Shown here: positions 29,549 to 64,000 of the stretch, in pieces
Numbering within the stretch: position 1 is the stretch's first letter
Layout: each line of letters starts with the position of its first letter
NCBI GenBank assembly: GCA_963669155.1
Contig: OZ022591.1
Span: 18,089,385 to 18,153,384 of the forward strand
Direction: 5' to 3'
Length of the DNA: 64,000 nucleotides
Source of the DNA: Arbacia lixula
Taxonomy: Eukaryota; Echinodermata; Echinoidea; Arbacioida; Arbaciidae
Notes under the pieces: model-generated
Seen by the model: only the letters and a program-made list of their open reading frames with translations
What the model was told of the DNA's origin: nothing
Databases searched by the model: none
Program-made: the position numbers and the translations under genes

Positions 29549-31033
29549 AGAGCTTGACTGGATACTTTCACTTTGTGCCTTGTTAATTTGATTCAATTCC
29601 CAATTCATCAAGTAAAGATAAAACAAACACTTATAATGAGCAATGAATTCAAAGTATCGCCAGAAAAGTGCGATATCCTTTGACATAAGGTTCAATACAC
29701 ACTGAAATGTAGTTTATAATACAAATACAAATAGAAGTCAGAAGAACCAATAGGTAAACATGACATCAAAATACACATAGGGTAAGTGTAGGCAATTGGA
29801 GGCCATCGCACCGAGCTTGAACCCAACCCTATATGTCCGTGTTGCTGCAATACTGCTATCTATTTCCATGTGTGGCCTTTAACAAACACCCCTACATTCT
29901 AGGCGAATCATTTAAAAAACAACAATGCGTTCTTTCTCCGAGAAAAAATTCAAAGTTTAACAATTTTGGCCGTCAAGTTTTGCTCTGATATTTATATATA
30001 CATGTATATATATATATATATATATAAATTGAATGAAACGCCGGATGTATCCAGATAATTAGCAATGGTTGGGCTTGGTTCGTAAAAAAGTACTTTTGAA
30101 AGGAAGTGAAGTTATGAAGCGTGCCAACCATCACTGAAAACTTATGTCCGCTGTGTGTTGTAAGAGAGGGTTAAAAGAGGGAGAGAGACGAGAGCTTCTT
30201 AATACCCCAAATCTTGTATAAATTCTGCAATTCAAATTCAGATACAAATCATACATGTGTTCCATATGTAGAATGTTTTCAGAGGACCTTGTGGATAAGG
30301 GACGTGACATTTTGTTCAGACATACGGACGGAACAGAAGTCCTATGTGTGTATGAACACAACGCCTTTCCTAGGCCATAAGGCGAGAGGGAGGGGATGGC
30401 AAAATACAACGCCTCCAAGGTGTAAATTTGGCAAGTAATTCACACAAATCTTATAGAGCAGCATCTGGTATGGCACAGGAAGAGCTAAAAAAAAATAACA
30501 ACACTGATATAAGCAGAAAAATCGATCGGAGAAACAGATCAGCAAAATTTGAGAAGAATCTAGCATAGTTATAAGAAAATCTGACAATAGCAAAAGAAGA
30601 AGATATCTAAAACTCAATTCTGGTAATCAAAATTCGATGACGACTCATTTGGTCTCTGATGACGTAATGTAGAAAATGTTCATTGTTCTTAATTATGTGC
30701 CATGCGTATAACACAAGACAATACCTAGTGCATTACTAGTCTACCTAGATCGAGAACAGAACTAGACTTTTCACACAAATTAGAACTTTCTCCAGATATG
30801 TCTTATATTCTCAGAGAATATGTATTGCTGTACAATTGGGAACATTGAGAATCGTTAAATGTTTTGAAAATGAAAGGGATCGTGGTATACTGTTCTACTT
30901 AGACAAAAGGAAGCAACTGACATTTGAAAGTTAATTGTCGAAATTAACGGGAAAAACCCTCAAGAAATTTGGATAATTTAAAGGTACTGACTACTGATAT
31001 TTTAAAAGGAACTCCTATCCAAATATGACAGTC

Positions 31034-31175
31034 CTGGGGGGCATTTCATCAAACGACTTGTCGGACGTTTTATCCGACAAACTGTTATAAGCTACTGAAA
31101 TGCTTGCATCTTATTGGCCGAGAGCAAACTTGTCGGATAAAATATCCGACAAGTCCTTTGATGAAATGCCCCCCT
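31034..31175. repeat. Hairpin MITE with 'ggggggcatttcatcaaa' ends
   Basis: Left gggggcatttcatcaaacga and right tttgatgaaatgccccc are inverted. Repeated pairs of 'cttgtcggac' / 'gtccgacaag'-type words lie inside. About 142 bp in total. Confidence 0.8.
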
Positions 31176-31626
31176 GAAATGCCCAAAGTGTATGGAAAAG
31201 TATTTCCTGTATTGAATTTTGATGAGAAAACTCCGAAATGTGTGCAATCACACCCACTCTACTGTTACGTATTTGGTCACATTGACCCGAGGTGCCCTTT
31301 TTCAACTTCTCAATGTGTTCATATATAGCTCTCTATTCCACAGAATGGAACAAAAATACAAAACTTATGATATTTTATGATAGCCTAATTACAAAGGAAC
31401 ATAATAAACTGTGTGATAATAACAAGAGTTGACATTTTAGTGAAGTGGCTTTGAAATGTAACATCCATTTTGAAAATAAATTTTCAGCATAGGCTAGCTA
31501 CACGCAGTAGAATTAAGGATAGCGGGCTCCGGCCTGTAAATGAGTGAAAAACAAGTAAGACAATAATCTCGGAACCAGAAGGATTTGAGTATAAATTACT
31601 TGTCATCATTCACGTTGATATACTCT

Positions 31627-32102
31627 TAAAGGGAAAGTGTACCCTGCTGTTAAAGTGGTTTTGGATAAGAGCATGCAGATACGTTAAAAGTGGAGGTTTG
31701 ACGAAAATCTGTCAAAGTATGAGAAAGTTTCGAAATGTTTTAAAAGTTTTTAAGATTATTTTTAAAAAGTTGATTTGTGACGTCACTTGTGAGTTGCTCT
31801 CTTATTATGTTGTGTGCTGTATGATTCCATAAATGTTGTTTTAAAACATATTTTGATGAAGGAATACATCTGGTTTTCATAGAGGTGTGTGAGTAAAAAC
31901 GTGTGACATGTCTAACGTACGGCACAGGTTCATGAAATACAATTTAACTAAATACACGACATATGGGAGAGCAACTCGCACCTGACGTCACAAAATCAAA
32001 ACTCATAACGTTTTAATCCTTTTGACGGATCTTCCTCAAACCTCCACTGATATGTTTTTTTTTTTATGTTTCTGATTTTATGAGAACCAACATAACTTCA
32101 GC
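31627..32102. repeat. Diverged copy of the 14598-15090 MITE family
   Basis: Starts 'aaagggaaagtgtaccctg', contains 'gtgacgtcacttgtgag' and the complementary 'actcgcacctgacgtcac', and ends 'accaacataacttcag'. The right terminus is eroded. Confidence 0.65.
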
Positions 32103-32756
32103 GCTGTGTGTGGACTTCGATTCAATGTCCTAACAGAAATAGTACCGTTTTCTAAATCTGAAATGAGCGGGCGTATAGACACCTATACTACATCACGTAT
32201 TTAGAAGAAAAAAATCATTGTGAAAATGTATTGTAATTCATTGAGTCGTAGGCCTATTTATCTTCACATCATTTGCATACTCTTTAATTCATAGGCCCAT
32301 AATCTATCATTGTTGAAACGCCCGAGAACAATTGGAGGTGATTCGCTCATTTTGTAGCTGAATAATTTATCGGCCTACGATTCAAACTCAATTTGCTAGT
32401 TTAGGTCATAAAGTTTATATTTTAATGGAATCATTGAAAGATGTTAAGTTCGTCACAAACTTAATTAGAATTATAGCCAGGCCATGTGTATCCGGCATGT
32501 GTATTCTCTGTTTAAATCAAGTTATTCACATATGGAGCGTTTCGAATTTTACATTTATATCATATGTTACCAATTATCGAGATATGATTTTACTAACTCA
32601 CATCCCGGTTCACATCGTCCAGGTTATACTTTTGAATTGGTTTCATTTAATCTCGTCATCACCAGAAATACCTTCTAAAATTACATATTGAGTTTCGAGA
32701 GTGTATGTAGATCCTTAAAATAAGCTTCTACATTGGCGATACCAAAAGACCATAGA

Positions 32757-32835
32757 GCGCAGCGCTCCGCGTGCGTGATGACCAGCTGGACGGATGTGAT
32801 GACGTCATATCATAACAGCGACTGAGGGTTCCGAA
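32757..32835 (+). promoter_or_regulatory. Putative proximal promoter/5'UTR with palindromic CRE
   Basis: A locally GC-rich stretch upstream of the gene 2 ATG contains a full CRE, TGACGTCA (32800-32807), and an E-box CAGCTG (32783-32788). No TATA box is evident. The transcription start cannot be placed from sequence alone. Confidence 0.45.
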
Positions 32836-57465
<24,630 letters not shown>

Positions 57466-58260
57466 GCCAGAAGTCTGGAAAATTAGCATCTTCATACCAA
57501 AACAGGCATATAGCTAGTTATTTTCTTATCTGGGAAATGAACTTGAAGTTGGATTTGCATATACATCATGCTGAAACAAGCAATTTGCATATTATTTTTC
57601 TGATCTGGGAAATTAGCAAAATGTTGAAATATCACTTACAATTTACATTATATCAAAACAGTGAAATTCCTATTTTCTTATCTGGGAAATTAGCACGATG
57701 TTGAAATCGCATCTTCATCATGCCAAAACAAGCAGAAGGCTATTTTTTTTTTATCTGGGAGATTAACCCAGAGTTGAATTTGCATATTCATCATACCAAA
57801 ACAAGCAATTTGCACATTAATTTCTAATCTGAGAAATTAGCCCGATGTTGAAATCTCATCTACATGTACATGTACATCATACTGACACAGGCAAATAGTT
57901 ATTTATTTTTCTTATCTTGGAAATTAGCTCGAAGTTGGATTTTCCTCTTCATCATACCAAAACAAGCAAATAGCTGGCTTTTTTCTGACCAGGGAAATGA
58001 GCCAGAAGTGGAAATAGCATCCTCATCATAGCGAAACAAGCAAATAGCTTGCTATGTTCTGATATGGGAAATTAGCCTGATGTTGAAATTGCACCTTTAT
58101 CACACCGAAACACATGTAGCTACATGTAGTTAGTTTCTAATCTGGGAAATTAGCTCAAAGTCAGATTTGTATCTTCATTTCACTGAAATGATCAAACAGC
58201 AAGCCATTTCTTTTTTATCTGGGAAATTACCAGTATTTAAAAGTGGAAATTACATATTCA
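57466..58260 (+). repeat. 75-bp tandem repeat in the 3'UTR, about 10.5 units
   Basis: The phrase 'atctgggaaattagc' recurs near 57528, 57602, 57681, 57753, 57827, 57913, 57986, 58060, 58141 and 58217, a spacing of 72-86 bases. Each unit also has 'gaagttg.aat..gca', 'cttcatcataccaaaacaag' and 'aaatagctagctatttt'. The same unit is found once or twice in the interspersed elements at 4637 and 11903. Confidence 0.85.
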
Positions 58261-58933
58261 TTGCCAGGCTATCCCTTGATATAACTTCTTTAAAGGTGAA
58301 CTTAAATTCCAAAACCACATTTCTTGCTGCATTTGTCAAATTGTGTTGACTAACTGACCATCATATTTTTTTCACTGAACATTACCTGGACTGATGACTG
58401 TGGCAGTATCTTTGATAAAGAAATGAGCTGTCAATAGCAGTGATGTATTGAGGGTAACCGTGTTATTTCTATTGGTATCAAACAACATCCATGTACTGTC
58501 TACTACTGCATGGTCAGAGTGCCTTGTTATCAAGAGAGCTCACATTTGCATTGAAAAAATCTGTTGATTGGTATAACTTCATATGATGTGCACCATTTCT
58601 CTTTGATCCACTCTTTCTCTATCTCCATATAAAGTATTCTTTTGTGCTTGTTTATCCTTTTTGTAGAATTGGAAACTATATGAATTGTAATTCAATATGT
58701 GTTCATGCAATGTTGCAAGATGTTTAGTCTACAGCAACCAGACCTGTTTATTGTGCAGTTGAATGATTTGTGCAATAAGGTTATACATATTATTTACCTG
58801 ATTTTATTTTTGATTTAGTGTTATGCATGCCTTGCATAAATGAATTTCTTATTGATATTATAAGCAACACATATCTAGAAGGAATAGTATTTGGTAGTAT
58901 GGTCTTGCTTCGTTCAGACATCAAGGAGATCAA

Positions 58934-59096
58934 GGTCACGTTGCATAGAGGTTTTCAATTATTGTAACTTACCATCAGTGGTCACTACCATGGCAATGTG
59001 TGCATTGATGAGAGCTCATTGGCTGTTACCATGGTAGTTACCATTGATGGTACATGTAAGTTACAATGATTGCAAACCTCTATACAACATGCCCCA
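58934..59096. repeat. Palindromic MITE, 'gttgcatagaggtttt' ends
   Basis: Ends 'cgttgcatagaggtttt' and 'caaacctctatacaac' are inverted; the inner 'gtaacttaccatcagtggt' and 'accattgatggtacat' also pair. Related to the 37581-37739 subfamily. Confidence 0.7.
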
Positions 59097-59186
59097 GGGA
59101 GTGTATTATCCAAGATAGAGGATTAAGGAATTATATTAAACTCTTTATTTTATTGTTTTGTTTCACAAAACAAAGAGAAGTACAGC

Positions 59187-59192
59187 AATAAA
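59187..59192 (+). terminator. Candidate poly(A) signal
   Basis: AATAAA about 1.7 kb after the gene 2 stop, immediately before a MITE. Confidence 0.3.
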
Positions 59193-59196
59193 TCAG

Positions 59197-59335
59197 GGCC
59201 CCGTCTTATAAAGATTTGCAATTGATTGCCGTGTGATTTGCGTTTGAAATTGTAACTCTAAACATTAGAAATTTGAGATTAGAGATATGATCGATGCAGA
59301 TCAATCGCAAGTCATTATAACATGGGGCCCTGGTG
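59197..59335. repeat. Palindromic MITE, 'gggccccgtcttataaaga' subfamily
   Basis: Ends gggccccgtcttataaag and cattataacatggggccc are inverted; relative of 21762-21902. Confidence 0.75.
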
Positions 59336-60573
59336 TTGAGGTCTCTGTTGATATTTTATGATGTTAAAAAAAAAACCTTTTCCTTGTAAAGAAATATTGT
59401 AAAATGGTATTTTTCCTTGGTAGGATTCAACTGAATACAATGTTTTCTACATACCTCAAGAATTAGAACAGCAAACCTACCCTAATGTTACTATATTAGA
59501 ATACCGACATTCAAGTTCCATTATTCCACATTTTGTTTTCATTACAACTCACAGCCATCTTAAAGCATTACATTTAAACCAAATAGCACAAACATTTGTC
59601 ACTATTTATTTATATGTTCATTGGATTATATGTCATACCTGTTGAATGCTTATTTTAACTTATGTCTTGCCCAAGAAGGTTAAGTTCTATTAGCAGATAC
59701 AAAATCCATAGCATTTATGTCAGTAATACCTGTAACACCTTCTTTTTTTATTTTTGAAATAATTTGCATTTGATAGTTTCTCCAAAACTGCTTGGCACAC
59801 CTCACCAATAATTACGAACCTTTAAAACATGCTTTCATAGCACATGAATACAGGGTGGTCACGAGAAAATCTCTTACGCGTGGCTCAATAGGGTAGAATG
59901 TCACTTTTTGCCAGATATCTGTGCTGGACATGTTGTACACAACTATGGAATGCGTATTGATTGAACGGGTTGTGCAGTAAATAAACGTGTGGCACACAAT
60001 CACTTTTTGGACCAGACATGTGGTGTTTACGTTGCAGGTTTTCTACACTGGGGAACACCGTGCATGCACAGAGATCATCAGAATTCAAGTAGGATTTGAG
60101 ATAGAACTCGTATCAACTATTCATTGAATTGAAGCTGTTTATCAAACTACAATGCGAAGAGTGTGTGTTTGTTGTTTTACAGTTTGAAATTTGCTGTAAA
60201 TCCGTTACATTTGTACTTGATTCACCAGAGTAGTATTTCACATTTCTGTGCCAGACTTCCGTCTACTTGTATTAAACCCACAACTTCAATAGGAGTGTCT
60301 TAAATGATGCAGGATTTAAAAAGACCTTGTGCAGAGTGAACATGATAAACAGAAATATAAAAAAATAACTTATATGTCTTTTTGATTTCAGATTCACAAA
60401 TTACACTATGCAAGAAACCCTTGTATGTTTGAAATTGAAAACTCTTGACTTGTGTGACCTACAATTCTAGAATTAAAAGTTCTAGAAAAGAATGTACAGT
60501 GTACAATGAAAGATGGTGATGGATCAAATGAAATATGATGATTTTGTATCTGAAATTATACATATTTTCAGTA

Positions 60574-60579
60574 AATAAA
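60574..60579 (+). terminator. Candidate distal poly(A) signal
   Basis: AATAAA followed by 'aatgttgttattg', a T/G-rich context, about 3.1 kb after the stop. Confidence 0.35.
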
Positions 60580-60671
60580 AAATGTTGTTATTGAAAGCAT
60601 ATTTCTAATAATTCTTTTCTTCTAAAGGGTGAAGTGTGTGTTACAAGAGTGTAGGTGCATTCCCACAAAAG

Positions 60672-60850
60672 CCGTTTGTGTGATGCCAGTCTTCTGCATC
60701 TCTGGAAGGTAGAAATGGTGTGAACAGGCCTAACAGGTGTATGAATGTAGCTTCATGGTTTTGTGTGATGCCAGTTTTCTGCATCTCTGGAAGGTAGAAA
60801 CAGTGTGAACAGGCCTAACAGGTGTATGAATGTAGCTTCATGGTTTTGCA
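60672..60850 (+). repeat. 86-bp direct duplication
   Basis: Two nearly identical copies from 'tttgtgtgatgccagt' through 'ggaaggtagaaa' and 'gtgtgaacaggcctaacagg' to 'gtagcttcatggttttg'. A third diverged fragment may follow. Confidence 0.85.
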
Positions 60851-62116
60851 GCAGTGAGATGCAGGAAACTGCTCCAGTGTGAACAGCCCTTCAGGGAGAG
60901 CAGCGTGGCTTGTGAGTTTGTCTTTCAATGGCAATGCAGTGGGTGCGGCGTGTCCCATACAAGTCCTTGCAAGAGAGCCAGCATCGTTTGCTTTCCCGCC
61001 TCCCCCCATTGTGGGAAAACACTCCGTCCCTCGGATAAAACATGATTGAAATGGTGGTCCTGTGCATAGACAAGCCATACTCTACTAAGGCTAAAGATCC
61101 TCCTTAACTTCTTGAGTAAGAGCAGGGTGAAAATCTGGTGGAGTGGACAGAAAGCCTAGTACACTGGAAAACTGGTTCATCCTAGAAAGCTATTTAGCCT
61201 ACAAGTGGTAATAAACAGGCGTTTAGAGTACCACATAAAATAACCCCAGTCCTTTAAAGATTGTCAGTCCCTTTTGCAAGCTTAAAATTTGAAATCGTCT
61301 ATCACGATCGTAAATTGAAGAAAGTGCGATTCAAGACCATTTCTAAGAATATAGCACGTTGAAGCTTTCTGTATATGTAAAAAATTTCAGCCGTTAAATT
61401 TCAAACCGACTTTTTTCGTACCACGAAAAAAGTATTAGTCTTTGTTACAGTATCTATGTGGTTATTATGCGTGTGTGAAATCCTAATTATATGAGTAACT
61501 ACCAAACTTTGGAGATGATTCCTTCCATGGAACCTTTTTTTTCATAATGCGTTTTATAATTTGATAAACAGATTAATCAATAAAGCAGATATTTTAACAC
61601 AAGCTGCTAAGAGCCTGGGGTAAAGACTATTAATCAGACGTTGTTTACGTGCATTTTTTGAATTTTACACTACGTATCAGTTTCAAATTGTGAATATAGA
61701 GCTTGCTAACACTTCTCTATACGTTTTGCCAATGTTTCGACGGTTTTGTGGTGATCTGAAAAAGGGACTGGCTGTCTTTAAGAGTGGCATGATAGCATGC
61801 AGGACTTCCATCTGAGCAGACCATTGTGGTTCCACATGCTTGTTCGGACATGTTCTTTTTCTTCATACACCTGTACATGTATCAAAAAGGTAGACAATAT
61901 TACACTCGTGAAAAGAGTCGTATCCAATTATTTATGTGCTTGACCTTTTGAATGTACAAGCATACTTAACGTCCCGTGACAAATCCTGGTAAAAAGGATT
62001 AAGGACCTCAGAAAGATTATATCCAAAGATGAGCTTAATTCATATGCATGTATAACAGCATGGATGGGTCAAAGTGCAGCCAAAAACAGCTACAGTGTAC
62101 AAGCAGTCAAAATTTT
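60851..62116. other. Intergenic, nothing recognised
   Basis: Short frames on both strands at 60815-61078 contain Cys residues but no ordered zinc motif. No repeat with clear ends. Confidence 0.35.
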
Positions 62117-62825
62117 GTGACCGTTGATCGCGCGATCGCGACGAAAATTGGCACGTACGTCACCGATGACGTAATCTCCACAATTGACTTGTCAATTGCA
62201 CCAAAATTATTCAAATTTATTTTCAATTAATCAATTATGCTAATCAAATGCAAAAAATCATTATTTGGTTGAAAAATCTTTAAATATAGCCCCCAAACTG
62301 CTAGATTTCAGTCCAGACAGTCTTCTTAGGATTATTATCAAATTAGGATTTACAAAAATTGCAATATCAAAGTTTTTCTTATGTATTTTATTGTTTTTTT
62401 AATTTCTTATGTATTTCTTTGTTTTTTCGACTTTATGTTTTTCATTGTTTTTTCGATGGAAATCATTGGCAACACTATTTCAGTCATAAATAACATGACA
62501 TTTATTGTTTTTCATCAGGAAAACTAAAAATAATGATACATTTATGAATTTTGGCTAGATACAGAATTTGCATTGGCTTTGCACATGAAATCACAGTTTT
62601 GAGCAATTTTTGGTCTGACATGCACGTACAAAATGTTACGTAACTTCGGAACCGCGTACCCCCGCGACGCAAATTTGGTCTTAAAAGTTGCGTGTGATTT
62701 AAAGGAAAAAATTCATGAAACGTCGTGGCGCTATCTTTTGGCATTACAAATTAATTGCAAAAAATGTCGAGGGGGGGGGGGGCTGTTTTTGCCCCTGCCC
62801 CCCCCCCCTCCTGGGCTAGATAGGG
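62117..62825. mobile_element. piggyBac-type element, 5'-truncated copy
   Basis: Aligns over about 700 bases with 24604-25287 (gttgatcgcg, attggcacgtacgtcaccga, gttacgtaacttcggaaccg). The right end gggctagataggg is followed by TTAA as in the complete copy. The left inverted end and its G/C runs are missing. Confidence 0.8.
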
Positions 62826-63900
62826 TTAAATTCACTGAACAACCATTGTAGCAGTCTTGCACAGGTCTTCTGCCTTCTGTGTATCTTCTGCCGATTTAAG
62901 CAGTTTCTTCGCTACTCCTGGCAGCTTTGGATTACAAAATGAACTGCACAAGTTTGATATACATATCTATCTGTACTTTATAATAAACACAATCTATTAT
63001 CATATAAAAGAAAATAGAAAACATTGAATTTACAGTAGTATATCTTAACCAAAAATAGATGATTTGTAAAATAAACTTTTGTTGAGTTTCACATTGTAAA
63101 TGATAAAATAACAAAATATAATTTTCCTTGACATTACAACATGTAAACATTGTTACAGTTCACAAGTACATGATATAGCAATTATTGAATAACAATGAAT
63201 CACATAAGCTTGATGTCACACATTTTGTTTTCTTTGTTCTCATTTATGCATACAATTGTTAATGCACATGCAAGTGTATAATTATGTACTTTATCAATAG
63301 ATGTATTATAACATGAAATGTAGAAAAAAAAATATGACCATGAATTTAATATCCTATTTAAACCCTAAAGTAAAAACTCCTCACCGTTGAGTATTTGATG
63401 CAGCAGAAAATGCAAACTTACACACACCTAAGAATGCATGTTGATTTTATTTCTCAGGGCTCAACACTCACTTATACCAGTTTCCTACATGTGTTAGACC
63501 CCAAAGCAAAACAATCAACATTATCACCGTTTTGCTTTTTTTTTTTTTGGTTAAACCCTGCCTTAAAACAGCATCATGGCATAAGCAGGCATTTTATACA
63601 TGTATATACAAATCTCTTCACTACTGCTTTTCAATTTACATTTACTTTTTCATCTTCTTCTAAGAGGGTTTATTTTCATGGAAGAAAAACAACCACAAAT
63701 TCTGAAAAAAATTGAAAAGATTAAAATATGCAATACAGCATCACACAAACATTATATAAACAATGTTCCATACTGGAAGGAGAATGATCATTGCACAAAA
63801 TACCATAGATGTTGAAACCATCTGTGAAACATGCCACATACACATTACCTTGACAAAGGTTCCATAAACTACACTCCTCTTTTATGTTTGACAAGATATA
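62826..63900. other. Intergenic, nothing recognised
   Basis: AT-rich sequence with no exon, RNA gene or structured repeat that I can support. Confidence 0.35.
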
Positions 63901-64000
63901 ATTCTCCCAATCGCATATAGCCGATATCAAGCGACATCACCTCGCGATACTGATTTCTGATTGATCGCTCTTGGGATTTACACTTCCAGTAGGAGTTTGG
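63901..64000. repeat. Foldback element of the 1201-1837 family, cut by window end
   Basis: Begins 'attctcccaatcgcatatag', continues 'ccgatatcaagcga' and ends at the window edge with 'acttccagtaggagtttgg', as in the other copies. Confidence 0.8.

Larger units (their letters stand above)
21347..29570 (+). other. FoxJ2/3: FoxJ 3'UTR and downstream region
   Basis: About 8 kb of mostly unique AT-rich sequence after the FoxJ stop, with few repeats. Several AATAAA signals occur, the clearest at 23815 and 29543. The transcript could end at either; a very long 3'UTR is possible but cannot be shown here. Short open stretches show no protein signature. Confidence 0.4.
29571..32756. other. Intergenic region between FoxJ and the PLEKHM1-like gene
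   Basis: Contains a (TA)n run at about 29988-30027, the MITEs at 31034 and 31627, and a weak relative of the 42959-43092 palindrome at about 31505-31545 (aaggatagcgggctcc). No exon recognised. Confidence 0.4.
58261..60640 (+). other. plekhm1: Probable 3'UTR and downstream of the PLEKHM1-like gene
   Basis: AT-rich, with two MITEs and several AATAAA words. The transcript end cannot be fixed; signals at 59187 and 60574 are candidates. Confidence 0.4.

Noticed and set aside
57466-58260. CRISPR-like array
   Set aside because: The units are diverged, directly adjacent and without unique spacers, in a eukaryotic 3'UTR; it is a tandem repeat.
60815-61078. Cys-rich short frames suggesting a zinc finger
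   Set aside because: Cys/His spacing is irregular and frames overlap on both strands; no splice context.

Overview
The window is metazoan genomic DNA from a marine deuterostome invertebrate, most probably an echinoderm of sea-urchin type. This is inferred from small exons in AT-rich introns, a dense load of short foldback/MITE elements, a tRNA-derived SINE, long poly-G/poly-C tracts, heavy use of the self-complementary word TACATGTA, and protein-coding exons that match animal gene families. There is a 200-base assembly gap (18340-18539). No prokaryotic feature, CRISPR array or RNA gene was seen.

Left third (1-7846): no exon recognised. It holds interspersed repeats: a foldback at 713-944 with a half copy at 1-90, a foldback at 1201-1837, a TIR element at 2811-3368, a SINE near 3765-3930 and a 75-bp-unit element at 4637-4950.

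Gene 1 (+ strand, 7847-21346, 3'UTR possibly to about 29570) is the 3' portion of a FoxJ2/FoxJ3-type forkhead transcription factor. Six exons encode the last residues of the forkhead domain, the conserved central and DLSQF blocks, a polyglutamine tract and the acidic-aromatic C-terminus. The main forkhead exons lie left of the window.

Gene 2 (+ strand, 32836-57465) is apparently complete: 18 exons in consistent phase encode about 921 residues. It has an N-terminal RUN domain and a C-terminal cysteine-rich Rubicon-homology region, both most like PLEKHM1. No PH domain is seen; the middle is disordered and carries three NPF motifs and a LIR-like motif. Members of this family act at late endosomes, lysosomes and autophagosomes. 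Intron 7 carries a nearly pristine 1.7-kb Tc1/Sleeping Beauty-like transposon with an intact 340-residue DD34E transposase on the - strand.

Right end (57466-64000): a 75-bp tandem repeat starts at the stop codon of gene 2, followed by candidate poly(A) sites and further MITEs, including a second copy of a piggyBac-type element.

The most unusual theme is local duplication of exon/intron boundaries in both genes. The 3' end and splice donor of exon 16 are amplified about seven-fold. The 3' end and GC donor of exon 8 are present three times. The acceptor region of exon 7 is present in tandem and again inverted downstream. A frame-preserving relic of a FoxJ exon lies just upstream of the real exon.
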